A DNA stretch of 64,000 bases from Dongia sedimenti (GTDB lineage: Bacteria; Pseudomonadota; Alphaproteobacteria; Dongiales; Dongiaceae). A program made the position numbers and the translations under genes. Positions 33,126-42,326 of this stretch are shown here, one piece after another. Under the pieces are notes generated by a model. That model saw only the letters and a program-made list of their open reading frames with translations, was not told where the DNA came from and made no database searches. The stretch spans positions 434,001-498,000 of the forward strand of contig JAUYVI010000005.1 in the NCBI GenBank assembly GCA_030715195.1. Direction: 5' to 3'. Position 1 is the stretch's first letter. Every line of letters begins with the position of its first letter.

Positions 33126-34367
33126 CTAGAAGCGCGCCTCCGGCGTGACCGGCGGCTGCGGAAAGCTCAGGATCGCCCGCGTGCCCTCGCCCAGGGCGCT
33201 CTCGAAGCGCAGCGAGCCGCCATGCGCCTCGGCCAGCGACTTCGCGATCGGAATGCCGAGCCCGGCGCCGCGACCCTTGCGCGTCACCAGCCGGTCGTCG
33301 TCGATCCCGCCGGTGGTTGAAAGCAAACCGTCGATCTGGCCCGGCGTCAGCCCCGGACCGGTATCGCCGACCTCGAGCTCGACGCGATCCTCGAAGCGGC
33401 GGAAGGCCAGCCAGACCTTGCCCGCAATCGGCGTGAACTTGAGCGCGTTGTAGAGCAGGTTGATCGCCGCCTGCCGCACCGCCTGCCGGTCGGCGGTGAA
33501 GGCGCCGCAGCTTTCGGTGCCGGTGACGCCGAGCTCGATCCCGGCGCCCTGGCGCGGCGGCATCATGGCCAGCGTGTCCTTGGCGAGGTCGAGCGGGTCG
33601 ATCTCGACCAGCGTCATGCGCCGCAGGCCGGTCTCGATGCGCGAGAGATCGAGCAGCTCGGAGATGACTTCCAGCAGGTGTTTGCCGCTGTGCCAGATGT
33701 CGTCGATGTATTCGCGATAGGCCTCGCTGCCGATCGGCCCGAACACGCCCAGCCGCATGATATCGGCAAAGCCGATGATTGCGTTCAGCGGCGTCCTCAA
33801 TTCATGGCTCATGCTGGCGAGGAAGCGCGACTTCGCGGCATTTGCGGTCTCGGCGTCGAACTTCGCGGTCTTCAATTCGCGCAGCAGCCGCGCCATGTCG
33901 TCGGTCTGGGTGGCGAGCCGCACCATGGCGTGCTGCAAGGCCGTCTCGCGTTCCTTTAGCGCTTGGATGTCGCGGCCGACCGATTGCAGCTCGATCTCGC
34001 CGGTGATGGGCGAGCGCACGATCTGGGCGTTCCAGCTCCACCAGCGCCGTTGGCCGTCGGGCTGGTTCCAATGGATCTCGACCGCCCTCACCGATCCCAT
34101 GGTCAGCAGCGTGCGCACGCGCTCGCGCGCGATCTCGACGGTCCTCGGATCGAGGAATTCGGCGATGTTGCGATTCATCAGCGCCGCCGGGTCGCGCCCG
34201 ATCAGCCGGCCGTAGCTCGCATTGCACCATTTGCAGACGAGGTCCGGCGTATAGCGGATGACCGCGTCATCGAGATCGGAGATGACGGCGTGCCAATAGG
34301 CGGCTTGTTCCGAATCGTAATGGGGTACGTCGCGCGCTGGTGAGCCCATGCCGTCGCCGTTCGCCAT
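33126..34367 (-). CDS. PAS-domain sensor histidine kinase, soluble
   Basis: A 413-aa protein, start placed at ATG 34367 (upstream frame to 34463 is possible). It has an N-terminal PAS domain (DLDDAVIRYTPDLVCKWCNA to ITGEIELQSVGRDIQALKER), a coiled coil, then the HisKA box FLASMSHELRTPLNAIIGFA and a HATPase: NLLYNALKFTP (N), GDTGPGLTPGQID (G1) and GRGAGLGIPIAKSLAEAHGG (G2). No membrane helix is present, so the signal is cytoplasmic. There is no adjacent response regulator, making it an orphan kinase. Confidence 0.9.
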   Translation of the reverse strand: MANGDGMGSPARDVPHYDSEQAAYWHAVISDLDDAVIRYTPDLVCKWCNASYGRLIGRDPAALMNRNIAEFLDPRTVEIARERVRTLLTMGSVRAVEIHWNQPDGQRRWWSWNAQIVRSPITGEIELQSVGRDIQALKERETALQHAMVRLATQTDDMARLLRELKTAKFDAETANAAKSRFLASMSHELRTPLNAIIGFADIMRLGVFGPIGSEAYREYIDDIWHSGKHLLEVISELLDLSRIETGLRRMTLVEIDPLDLAKDTLAMMPPRQGAGIELGVTGTESCGAFTADRQAVRQAAINLLYNALKFTPIAGKVWLAFRRFEDRVELEVGDTGPGLTPGQIDGLLSTTGGIDDDRLVTRKGRGAGLGIPIAKSLAEAHGGSLRFESALGEGTRAILSFPQPPVTPEARF

Positions 34368-34490
34368 CACTCGCTGCCCGGGATCAAATATGCTGCCGCA
34401 TTTTAGTCCTAGCGACGGTAAACGATCTCTTAATGGCGAGACGCGGCAGGCGCGAAAAAGCACTCAAATCGCGGCAAAGGCTGCGAATTT

Positions 34491-35150
34491 TCAGGCGAGT
34501 CTTTCTTGCAGGAAACGCCCCCCGCGCGTGAGCCCTTCGGGATCGATGGAATGCGGCAGGCCGGGCCGCGCGATCGCCTCGACTTTCAGCCCCAGCGCCC
34601 GCAGCGCTTGCGCGGCGGCGCCCATCGCGGCGAACGGCACGACCGGATCCGCCGTGCCGTGAACCAGCAGCACCGGCGGCCGCGATTCCAGCTCCGCGGC
34701 CAGTGCTTCCGGCGCGATCAGCGCGCCGGAATAGCCGACGATCGCCGCCGGCGCGATGATGCGCCGCGGTCCCACATGCAGCGACATCATCGTGCCCTGC
34801 GAGAAGCCGACCAGCGCCAGCTTGCTCTCGTCGAGTCCGCGCGCCCTGAGCGCCGCGTCGAGGAAGGCGTCGAGATGGGTCGCCGCCGCCCGGGTGCCGC
34901 CCAGCCGCATCTCGGCGCTGCGATCCTCCAGCCCGAACCACTGGAACCCGCCGAACGGATTCTGCTCGCAGGGAAAGGGCGCGTTGGGCGAAACGAATTC
35001 CGCATCGGGCAGCAGGTCGGCCCAATAGGGTGCCAGCGAGATGAGGTCCTCGCCGTTCGAGCCGTAGCCGTGCAGGAACACGACCAGCTGCTTCGGCGCG
35101 CCGCCGGATTTCGGCGCGACGCTCGGGCCGTCGAGGGTGAGGGTCTGCAT
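34491..35150 (-). CDS. Alpha/beta hydrolase, phospholipase/carboxylesterase family
   Basis: A 219-aa enzyme. QLVVFLHGYGSNGEDLISLA carries the oxyanion HGYG motif, LALVGFSQGTMMSLHVGPRR the Ser nucleophile (GFSQG), VLLVHGTADPVVPF the Asp and ARPGLPHSIDPEGL the His of the triad. This is the YpfH/acyl-protein thioesterase-like group that cleaves short or protein-linked acyl esters. It lies 13 bp after the AlkA-like glycosylase stop and shares its strand. Confidence 0.9.
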   Translation of the reverse strand: MQTLTLDGPSVAPKSGGAPKQLVVFLHGYGSNGEDLISLAPYWADLLPDAEFVSPNAPFPCEQNPFGGFQWFGLEDRSAEMRLGGTRAAATHLDAFLDAALRARGLDESKLALVGFSQGTMMSLHVGPRRIIAPAAIVGYSGALIAPEALAAELESRPPVLLVHGTADPVVPFAAMGAAAQALRALGLKVEAIARPGLPHSIDPEGLTRGGRFLQERLA

Positions 35151-35163
35151 ACGTTTCTATTCC

Positions 35164-35814
35164 TTACAGAGGCTGGCCACCGATGCCACCCTTCCCGTTC
35201 CTATAGTAATGCCAGAGCATCCGCGCGCCATAGGACCGGAACGGCCGCCAGGGCTCGGCGATCTTCAGCAGCTTCTTCGGATCGGGCCGCGCGCGCAGTC
35301 CCTTCAGCCGTTGCGCCGCCACCATCAGCGCCAGGTCCTGGGCCGGCATCACGTCCGGCCGCTTCAGGCTGAACAGCAGGAACACCTCGGCCGACCAGCG
35401 CCCGATCCCTTTCACCGAGGAGAGCGCGGCGATCGCGTCCTCGTCCGGCATGCGCCGCAGCTTCGGCAGCGAAACCCGTCCGTCCTGGAACGCGGCGGCG
35501 AGGTCCCGGCCATAGAGCGTCTTCTGCCGCGAGAATCCCACCGCGCGCAGATCCGCATCGGTCAAGGCGATGAAGCTCTCCGGCGTCACTTTGGAAAGAC
35601 GTTCGGTGAGCCGCCCGGAAATCGCCCGCGCGGAGGCCGTCGACACCTGCTGCGCGATGATCACATCCATCAGGGTGGCGAAGCCGGCGGGGCGATGCCG
35701 GGGCGGCGGCGCTCCGATCTCCCGGATCGCGTCGGCCATGTGCCGGTCGGCCCTCGCCAGATGATCCAGCGCCTGTTGCAGCAAGCCCGTGTCTTCGTTA
35801 TTCCTGCCCGCCAT
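35164..35814 (-). CDS. DNA-3-methyladenine glycosylase II-like (HhH-GPD)
   Basis: A 216-aa protein starting at ATG 35814. GFATLMDVIIAQQVSTASAR is the family signature, SSVKGIGRWSAEVFLLFSLK the helix-hairpin-helix with GIGxW, and DVMPAQDLALMVAAQRLKGL carries the catalytic Asp of the HhH-GPD motif. It removes alkylated bases from DNA and lacks the N-terminal domain of E. coli AlkA. Its start codon overlaps that of gluQ on the opposite strand within one CATG tetranucleotide. Confidence 0.88.
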   Translation of the reverse strand: MAGRNNEDTGLLQQALDHLARADRHMADAIREIGAPPPRHRPAGFATLMDVIIAQQVSTASARAISGRLTERLSKVTPESFIALTDADLRAVGFSRQKTLYGRDLAAAFQDGRVSLPKLRRMPDEDAIAALSSVKGIGRWSAEVFLLFSLKRPDVMPAQDLALMVAAQRLKGLRARPDPKKLLKIAEPWRPFRSYGARMLWHYYRNGKGGIGGQPL

Positions 35815-36679
35815 GACCCTCGCCTTCGGAGCCGAGATTGTTACGCGATTCGCACCCAGTCCGACAGGTCTTCTCCATCTCGGCCATGCCCACTCTGCCT
35901 TGCTTGGACACCGCGTCGCGCATGATGCGGGCGGCCGCTTCCTGCTCCGCATCGAGGATATCGACCGTACGCGCTGCAAGCCGGAATTCGAGACCGCGAT
36001 CTTCGACGACCTTCATTGGCTCGGCCTCGATTGGGAGGAACCGGTGCGGCGCCAGTCGGACCATTTCGCCGATTACGCCGCCGCCTTGCAGCGCCTGGAA
36101 GCCGATGGTCTCATCTATCCCTGCTTCTGCAGCCGCAAGGACATCGCCGCCGCGGCCTCGGCCCCCCATGAGGGCGAGACCGTGATCTATCCCGGCACCT
36201 GCCGCGGGCTCGATCCGATTCTTGCGGCGGAGCGCAAGGCCTCGGCCGCCGCCTTTGCGCTGCGGCTCGATGTCGCGAAGGCAGCGCGCCGGGCCGGGCC
36301 GCTCGCCTTCCTCGACGCTGAACCGGACGGTTCAAATGCGCGGGAAATTCGGGCCGAACCGGAACGTTTCGGGGACGTGGTGCTCGGCCGCCGCGACACG
36401 CCCGCCAGCTACCATCTTTGCGCCACCCTCGACGATCATCTCCAGGGGGTGACACTGGTGATCCGGGGCGAGGATCTGCGGCCGGCGACCCACCTGCACC
36501 GCCTGCTCCAGGCGGTTTTGGGCCTTGCAACGCCGCAATATAGGCACCATGTCTTGCTCAGAAACGAGTCGGGGGTCCGGCTCTCGAAACGCGACGGTGC
36601 CATGGCGCTCCGGGCGCTGCGGGACCGGGGAGTCAGCGCAAATGCGGTGCGGAAGATGGCCGGGTTCCAGGATGCATAA
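35813..36679 (+). CDS. gluQ: Glutamyl-Q tRNA(Asp) synthetase
   Basis: A 288-aa protein from ATG 35813. TRFAPSPTGLLHLGHAHSAL includes the HIGH-like HLGHA, RCKPEFETAIFDDLHWLGLD follows, and GVRLSKRDGAMALRALRDRG is the KMSKS-equivalent. It lacks the anticodon-binding domain of GluRS, as expected for GluQ-RS, which adds glutamate to queuosine of tRNA-Asp. The Cys pair CFCSRKD is one half of the family zinc site. Confidence 0.92.
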   Translation: MTLAFGAEIVTRFAPSPTGLLHLGHAHSALLGHRVAHDAGGRFLLRIEDIDRTRCKPEFETAIFDDLHWLGLDWEEPVRRQSDHFADYAAALQRLEADGLIYPCFCSRKDIAAAASAPHEGETVIYPGTCRGLDPILAAERKASAAAFALRLDVAKAARRAGPLAFLDAEPDGSNAREIRAEPERFGDVVLGRRDTPASYHLCATLDDHLQGVTLVIRGEDLRPATHLHRLLQAVLGLATPQYRHHVLLRNESGVRLSKRDGAMALRALRDRGVSANAVRKMAGFQDA

Positions 36680-36727
36680 AACTCGGGCGCTTCGGCTGTT
36701 GTCGCCGCACCGGGACGAAGGCCGCTG

Positions 36728-37444
36728 ATGCTCTCCTTCGACCAGATCATCGTCGCGATCGTTCCGCTCGCCCAGGTCATCATGATCGACCTGGTGCTGG
36801 CCGGCGACAATGCGATCGTCGTCGGCATGGCCGCGGCCGGCCTGCCGAAGCACATGCGCGGCAAGGTCATCCTGATCGGCATCGCCGCCGCCACCGTGCT
36901 CCGCATCGTCTTCGCCTTGGCGACCAACCAGCTGCTGGCGATCATCGGGTTGACCCTCGCGGGCGGCATTCTGCTGCTCTGGGTCTGCTGGAAGTTCTGG
37001 CGCGAGCTGATGCATGAGCGCCGGCGCCGTCTGAAAGCCGCCGCGATGCGCCGCGAGGCGCTGACCCGCGACGAGCGCGTCGAGCTGGCCGAGCACGAGG
37101 AGGCGCTGCCCGGCGCCGGTCCCGCGAAGACCATGCGCCAGGCGATCATCCAGATCATCCTGGCCGATGTCTCGATGTCGCTCGACAACGTGCTCGCGGT
37201 GGCGGGTGCTGCCGGCGAGCATATGTGGGTCCTGGTCGTGGGCCTGCTGCTCTCGGTCGGGCTGATGGGCGCCGCCGCCACCCTGATCGCCGGCCTGCTG
37301 AAGCGCTATCACTGGATCGCCTATGTCGGCCTCGCCATCATCCTCTGGGTGGCCGTCGACATGATCTACCGCGGCACCAATGAAGTGGTGAACCAGATGA
37401 ACGGCGCCGGCGCCGCGCCAGCCACCTCGCTCGCCGCCGGTTAA
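36728..37444 (+). CDS. TerC/YjbE-family integral membrane protein
   Basis: A 238-aa protein with seven predicted helices in two repeats. IDLVLAGDNAIVVGMAAAGL and LADVSMSLDNVLAVAGAAGE hold the paired acidic (GDNA, LDN) metal-binding motifs of TerC proteins, which export manganese or other divalent metals in several bacteria. A basic cytoplasmic loop (HERRRRLKAAAMRREALTRD) separates the halves. It starts 48 bp after gluQ. No Mn riboswitch was recognised upstream. Confidence 0.9.
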   Translation: MLSFDQIIVAIVPLAQVIMIDLVLAGDNAIVVGMAAAGLPKHMRGKVILIGIAAATVLRIVFALATNQLLAIIGLTLAGGILLLWVCWKFWRELMHERRRRLKAAAMRREALTRDERVELAEHEEALPGAGPAKTMRQAIIQIILADVSMSLDNVLAVAGAAGEHMWVLVVGLLLSVGLMGAAATLIAGLLKRYHWIAYVGLAIILWVAVDMIYRGTNEVVNQMNGAGAAPATSLAAG

Positions 37445-37517
37445 CCGCCGCCCTCGACCGCCCTCACCCGGAAAAAGCGCTTCCCCTCCCGATTTTGGAG
37501 AGCGGGACCAATGTGGG

Positions 37518-39446
37518 ATGCCTCGATCTCCGGCACCTGATAAAACCCAGGGGACGTCCGAATCACAGCACCCGCGCCCGAATGCCGTGACCGCCGAAAC
37601 CAGCCCAGCCGGCACCCGTGTCCGCCGCATCGCGCGCGGCGTGCCGCACCGCGTTCAGCTCTACAGCCGGCTGATCTTCCGCAAGCTGCTGGCCTCCCGG
37701 GTCCGCGACAGCGAGGTGGCGCTGCTGGTGATCGCGGTCCTGATCGGCGCGGTCGTCTCGGCCGTCACCTGCCTGACCGGCGAGGCCCTGGTCCTGATCC
37801 GCATCGCGCTGTTCGGCAGCACCGAAGCCGTCCACCTGAGCAGCGGCGAGGGCATCGATCCGATCCGCCTCATCGCCGTGCCGATCGTCGGCAGCCTGAT
37901 CTACGGCTTTGTCGCCTGGGGCGAGCGCCGGCTGCGCGGCCGCGACATCATCGACCCGATCGAGGCCAACGCGCTCTACGGCGGCAAGATGTCGCTCCGG
38001 GATTCGATCTCCCTCGCGCTGATGACCTTGTTCTCCGCCGGCATCGGCGCCTCGGTCGGCATGGAGGCCGCCTACACCCAGGCGGGCTCCGGCCTCGCCT
38101 CGCGCGTGGGCCAGGCCTTGCGGTTCCGCCGCCAGGACCTGCGCGTGCTGGTCGGCTGCGGCGCGGCCGCCGCGATCTCGGCCGCCTTCAACGCGCCCTT
38201 GGCGGGCTCGTTCTATGCCTTCGAGCTGGTGATCGGCGCCTATTCGCTGACCGCCCTCGCGCCGGTCGGCATGGCGGCGGTGACCGCCGCGGTGGTCGGC
38301 CGCAGCTTCTTCGGCCTCGCGCCGCTGATCGTCATTCCGGACCAGATGCCGCCCGGCAATGTCGACTTCCTCTATTTCGCCGCGACCGGCATCGCCGCCG
38401 CTTTGATCGGCGTGATCGCGATGCGCACCGTCACCGGCTTCGAATCCATCCTGCAGCAGTGGAGGCTGCCCCGCGGCCTGCGCCCCTTCGTCGGCGGTGT
38501 GGTGCTCGGCGGCCTCGCCTTCGCCTTCCCGCCGGTGCTCGGCAGCGGCCATGGCGGCATCGAGGTCACCATCACCGAGGCGACGCCCTTCATGCTGCTT
38601 CTCGGCCTCCTGGCCGCGAAGCTGGTCGCCTCGGCGGTCTCGGTCGGCAGCGGCCTGCGCGGCGGCCTGTTCTCCTCGTCGCTCTATATCGGCGCGCTGC
38701 TGGGCGCCTTGATCGGCCAGATCGCGCAGCAGATCGATCCGATCCTCAGCACCGAATCCATCACCTTCACTTTGGTCGGCATGGGCGCGGTCGGCGCCGC
38801 GATCGTCGGCGCGCCGGTGACCATGATCCTGCTGGTGCTGGAGCTGACCGCCTCCTATTCGATCACCATCGGGGTGATCGTCGCGGTGCTGCTGGCCTCG
38901 TTCGGCGTCCGCCAGTGGTTCGGCTATTCCTTCTCGACCTGGCGCTTCCACCAGCGCGGCCTGAAATTGAAAGGCGCCCATGACGTCGGCTGGATCCAGG
39001 AGCTGACCGCCGAAACGCTGATGCAGCGCGACATGGTGTTCGTGAAATCCTCCGACAGCCTGGAAGCCGTGAAGGCCCAGCACCCGGCGGGCGAGACCGG
39101 CCAGCTCTTCGTCCTCGACGACGACGGCGGCTACCGCGGCGTCATCGACGTCGCCACCCTGCACCTCGCCCCGCCGCCGACCGGCGGCACCGCTTCCCGC
39201 GTCGGCGACCTGCTGCCGCTGAAGCAGCCGGTGCTGGCCCGCAAGACCCCGATCCGCACCATCCTCAAGCTCTTCGAAGAGAGCGAACTCGAAACCCTCG
39301 CCGTGGTGGACTCGACCGTGACGCGCTACGTGCTCGGCTACTGCACGGAAAGCTACGTGCTCCGCCGCTACAACCAGGAACTGGAACGCCGCCGGAGCGA
39401 GGAACTCGGGCACAGCGATCTCTACGGGCCGGCGGAGGAACGTTGA
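37518..39446 (+). CDS. ClC-family chloride channel/transporter with C-terminal CBS domains
   Basis: A 642-aa membrane protein. The gating region is SAGIGASVGMEAAYTQAGSG: the key Glu is kept, but the usual G-K/R-E-G-P is GMEAA, and the second motif GLRGGLFSSSLYIGALLG lacks the usual Pro. The soluble C-terminus has a CBS pair (MQRDMVFVKSSDSLEAVKAQ and VLARKTPIRTILKLFEES), which often binds adenine nucleotides. This subgroup may differ in ion selectivity or proton coupling. It follows terC by 73 bp. Confidence 0.9.
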   Translation: MPRSPAPDKTQGTSESQHPRPNAVTAETSPAGTRVRRIARGVPHRVQLYSRLIFRKLLASRVRDSEVALLVIAVLIGAVVSAVTCLTGEALVLIRIALFGSTEAVHLSSGEGIDPIRLIAVPIVGSLIYGFVAWGERRLRGRDIIDPIEANALYGGKMSLRDSISLALMTLFSAGIGASVGMEAAYTQAGSGLASRVGQALRFRRQDLRVLVGCGAAAAISAAFNAPLAGSFYAFELVIGAYSLTALAPVGMAAVTAAVVGRSFFGLAPLIVIPDQMPPGNVDFLYFAATGIAAALIGVIAMRTVTGFESILQQWRLPRGLRPFVGGVVLGGLAFAFPPVLGSGHGGIEVTITEATPFMLLLGLLAAKLVASAVSVGSGLRGGLFSSSLYIGALLGALIGQIAQQIDPILSTESITFTLVGMGAVGAAIVGAPVTMILLVLELTASYSITIGVIVAVLLASFGVRQWFGYSFSTWRFHQRGLKLKGAHDVGWIQELTAETLMQRDMVFVKSSDSLEAVKAQHPAGETGQLFVLDDDGGYRGVIDVATLHLAPPPTGGTASRVGDLLPLKQPVLARKTPIRTILKLFEESELETLAVVDSTVTRYVLGYCTESYVLRRYNQELERRRSEELGHSDLYGPAEER

Positions 39447-39448
39447 CA

Positions 39449-39476
39449 TTGACGTGCCGGCGATACCGTGGATACT
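39449..39476 (+). promoter_or_regulatory. Candidate promoter of the chromate-resistance genes
   Basis: TTGACG (39449-39454) and GATACT (39471-39476) are 16 nt apart. Immediately downstream is GGGGTTACCC...TTACCCC (39486-39507 area), an imperfect dyad that could be a regulator site, possibly for the encoded ChrB-like protein. Both assignments are from sequence inspection only. Confidence 0.4.
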
Positions 39477-39562
39477 GCTCCCCAAGGGGTTACCCGCGAT
39501 TACCCCGTGAGGCGGCAGCCTGAAGATCGCGTCCCAGCTCCCGAGCCATTGGAGTGGACGCC

Positions 39563-40393
39563 ATGCCGTCGAACACCGACATCACCGTTGCACAACTCAG
39601 CCGTCTCATCGGCCTCCCAGACGCGCCCGCGATTATCGATGTGCGCGACGACGAGGATTACGCCGCCGATCCGCGGCTGCTGCCCTGCACCCTGAAGCGC
39701 GACTGGGATCAGACCGCGTCCTGGATCGCGGCTTGGAATCCGCCGCCCGGGACCCGCACCGTCGTGGTTTGCCAGAAGGGCCTGAAGCTCAGCGAAGGTG
39801 TCGCCGCGCTCTTGCGTGCGCGCGGCGTGGTCGCGGAGGTGCTGGAAGGTGGTTTCCTCGCCTGGCGCGAGGCCGGGGCGCTGCTGCTTTCGCCGGCGAA
39901 GGTGCCGCCGCGCGATGCGCGCGGTTCGACGCTCTGGGTCACCCGGGCGCGGCCGAAGATCGACCGCATCGCCTGTCCCTGGCTGATCCGCCGCTTCGTC
40001 GATGCTTCGGCGACCTTCCTCTATGTGGCCGCCTCTGAAGTCACCGCCGTCGCGGAGCGCTTCAACGCCACGCCGTTCGACATCGATGACACGTTCTGGA
40101 GCCATCGCGGCGAGACCTGCACCTTCGACATCATGCTGCTGGAGTTCGGCCTCAAAAGCGACGCACTCGACCGCCTCGCCACCATCGTGCGCGGCGCCGA
40201 CACCAACCGGCTTGATCTGGCACCGCAATCGGCCGGCCTGCTCGCCGCGTCGCTCGGCCTGTCCCGCGCCTATCGCGACGACCTGGAGCAGCTCGAAGCC
40301 AGCATGCTGCTCTACGACGCGTTCTACCGCTGGTGCCGCGACGCCACCGGCGAGACGCATGACTGGCCGGGGCATGTGCGGAAGGGGCGCTAG
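39563..40393 (+). CDS. chrB: Rhodanese-ChrB fusion, chromate resistance protein
   Basis: A 276-aa protein; ATG 39563 with GGAG eight bases upstream is preferred to GTG 39554. Residues 1-110 form a rhodanese domain (PAIIDVRDDEDYAADPRLL, TVVVCQKGLKLSEGVAALLR with the active Cys, EVLEGGFLAWREAGALL). Residues 125-276 are the ChrB C-terminal domain (RPKIDRIACPWLIRRFVDAS, TFWSHRGETCTFDIMLLEFG). It lacks the ChrB N-terminal regulatory region, so it is more likely a chromate-binding or reducing accessory than a repressor. It lies 17 bp before chrA. Confidence 0.88.
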   Translation: MPSNTDITVAQLSRLIGLPDAPAIIDVRDDEDYAADPRLLPCTLKRDWDQTASWIAAWNPPPGTRTVVVCQKGLKLSEGVAALLRARGVVAEVLEGGFLAWREAGALLLSPAKVPPRDARGSTLWVTRARPKIDRIACPWLIRRFVDASATFLYVAASEVTAVAERFNATPFDIDDTFWSHRGETCTFDIMLLEFGLKSDALDRLATIVRGADTNRLDLAPQSAGLLAASLGLSRAYRDDLEQLEASMLLYDAFYRWCRDATGETHDWPGHVRKGR

Positions 40394-40410
40394 TCGACGG
40401 GTCTTTCCGC

Positions 40411-41772
40411 ATGAATAACGAAATCCCCACCTTCCGCGAAGCCCTGCGGGTCTGGGCCAAGATCGGCCTGCTCTCCTTCGGCGGTCCCGCCGGCCAGATC
40501 GCGCTGATGCATCGCATGCTGGTCGATGACAAGCGCTGGATCGGCGAGCAGCGGTTCTTGCACGCGCTCTCCTACTGCATGCTGCTGCCGGGACCGGAGG
40601 CGCAGCAGCTGGCGACCTATATCGGCTGGCTGCTGCACGGCGTGCGCGGCGGGCTCGTCGCCGGCATCCTCTTCGTGCTGCCCGGCGCGGTCGTGATGCT
40701 GGTCCTCTCCGGGATCTACGCGCTCTATCACGATCTGCCGGCGGTCACGGCGCTGTTCCTCGGCGTCAAGGCCGTGGTGCTGGCGATCGTCGTCGAGGCG
40801 ATCCTCCGCATCGGTCGCAGGGCGCTGAAGAACCGCACCGCGGTCACGATCGCCGTCGCCGCCTTCATCGGCATCTATGTGCTGAAGATTCCGTTCCCGC
40901 TGATCGTGCTCGGCGCCGGTGCGATCGGCTGGATCGGCCACCGCTTCGCACCCTCGGCCTTCGGCGGCGGCAACGCGCATGGCAACGGCGCCCAGCCCGA
41001 CAGTCATGGCCTGATCGACCGGCTGATCGAAGGCGGACATCTCACCCACACCCGCCGCTCGGCGCCGCGTGCGTTCCGCGCCCTGGCGGTTTGGCTCCTC
41101 ATCTGGCTCGGCCCCGTCCTGGCGCTCCGCCTCGCGACCGGCCCACACAGCGTCTGGAGCGATATCGGCGGCTTCTTCAGCGTGATGGCGGTGGTGACCT
41201 TCGGCGGCGCCTATGCGGTGCTCGCCTATGTGGCGCAGGCCGCGGTCGAGGGCTTCCACTGGCTGTTGCCGCACGAGATGGTGGACGGGCTCGGCCTCGC
41301 CGAGACCACGCCCGGCCCGCTCATCCTCGTTCTGCAATTCGTCGGCTTCCTCGCCGCCTTCCGCACGCCCGGAATGCTCGACCCGTTGCTCGCCGGCACA
41401 CTCGGCGCGGCGCTGGTGCTCTGGACCACCTTCGCGCCCTGTTTCCTCTGGATCTTCGTCGGCGCGCCCTATGTCGAGGCCTTGCGCAGCAACCGGGCGA
41501 TCTCCGCCGCCCTCGCCGCGGTCACCGCCGCCGTGGTCGGCGTCATCGCCAATCTGGCGCTCTGGTTCGCGCTGCACGTGTTGTTCGGCGCAACCCGGAC
41601 GGTGGCCTTCGCCGGTCTGCGGCTCGAAGCGCCGGTGCTCTCCAGCCTGAACGGAATCGCCGCCGCGATTGCGCTCGCGGCGGCGATTGCCATGTTGCGC
41701 TTCAAACTGGGCACCCTGCCGACCCTGGCTTTCGGCGCCCTGGCCGGCCTGGCGACGCTGCTCTTCGCCTAG
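40411..41772 (+). CDS. chrA: Chromate efflux transporter
   Basis: A 453-aa long-chain CHR transporter with the typical duplicated halves: LLSFGGPAGQIALMHRMLVD and SYCMLLPGPEAQQLATYIGW in the first, and VVTFGGAYAVLAYVAQAAVE and DGLGLAETTPGPLILVLQFV in the second. FGGP and PGP motifs are those required for chromate extrusion. The last 4 bp overlap the convergent DUF4142 gene. Confidence 0.94.
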   Translation: MNNEIPTFREALRVWAKIGLLSFGGPAGQIALMHRMLVDDKRWIGEQRFLHALSYCMLLPGPEAQQLATYIGWLLHGVRGGLVAGILFVLPGAVVMLVLSGIYALYHDLPAVTALFLGVKAVVLAIVVEAILRIGRRALKNRTAVTIAVAAFIGIYVLKIPFPLIVLGAGAIGWIGHRFAPSAFGGGNAHGNGAQPDSHGLIDRLIEGGHLTHTRRSAPRAFRALAVWLLIWLGPVLALRLATGPHSVWSDIGGFFSVMAVVTFGGAYAVLAYVAQAAVEGFHWLLPHEMVDGLGLAETTPGPLILVLQFVGFLAAFRTPGMLDPLLAGTLGAALVLWTTFAPCFLWIFVGAPYVEALRSNRAISAALAAVTAAVVGVIANLALWFALHVLFGATRTVAFAGLRLEAPVLSSLNGIAAAIALAAAIAMLRFKLGTLPTLAFGALAGLATLLFA

Positions 41773-42326
41773 AACTGCGCCTGGAGCTGGCGCGCCATCT
41801 CGAGGTGATGCTGGATGGTCGGCAGGTGCTTCCGCGCGAAAGCCTTCACATCGGCATCCGAGCCGTTGCTGATCTCGTTCTGGAACGCGTTCACCACGGC
41901 GGTGTGATCCGCGACCTGGCCCTCGATATAGACCCGGTCGAACTCGCTGCCGGAGGTCTTGGAAAGCTGGTCGTACTTAGCCTTGTGGTTGAGGTCCATG
42001 TCGTCGGGCGGCGTCATCTGCTTCTGCTGGGCGAGTGTCGCCAGCTCGTTGCCGGCGGTGGTGTGGTCGCTCACCATCTGCGCCGCGAAGGCGCGGACAT
42101 TGGTGCGGGTCGCCTGGGTCTGCGCCAGCTCGCCGAACTTGACCTCGGCGTGACCGCCCATGCCGACGGTGTTGATGAAGTTGGCGTCCGTCGTGGACAG
42201 CGACGGCGTTGCCTGGGCCTGGGCCGCGGACTGCACGGCGGTGGCCGCTTTTTCGGAGGACTGGCAGGCCGCTATGCCGACCGCCGAGATCAGCAGGGCG
42301 GCGGTGAGTGCAAGGCGTCGGGACAT
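41769..42326 (-). CDS. DUF4142 lipoprotein
   Basis: A 185-aa protein from ATG 42326. The signal peptide ends in a lipobox (AVGIAAC, Cys near residue 20), so the protein is probably lipid-anchored to a membrane. The DUF4142 ferritin-like helical domain is DANFINTVGMGGHAEVKFGE, ATRTNVRAFAAQMVSDHTTA and MARQLQAQF at the end. Members are stress-induced and of unknown activity. Confidence 0.88.
   Translation of the reverse strand: MSRRLALTAALLISAVGIAACQSSEKAATAVQSAAQAQATPSLSTTDANFINTVGMGGHAEVKFGELAQTQATRTNVRAFAAQMVSDHTTAGNELATLAQQKQMTPPDDMDLNHKAKYDQLSKTSGSEFDRVYIEGQVADHTAVVNAFQNEISNGSDADVKAFARKHLPTIQHHLEMARQLQAQF

Noticed and set aside
37563..39485. 640-codon minus-strand frame opposite the ClC gene
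   Set aside because: His/Gln/Asp/Arg-rich composition typical of antisense translation of membrane-protein codons.
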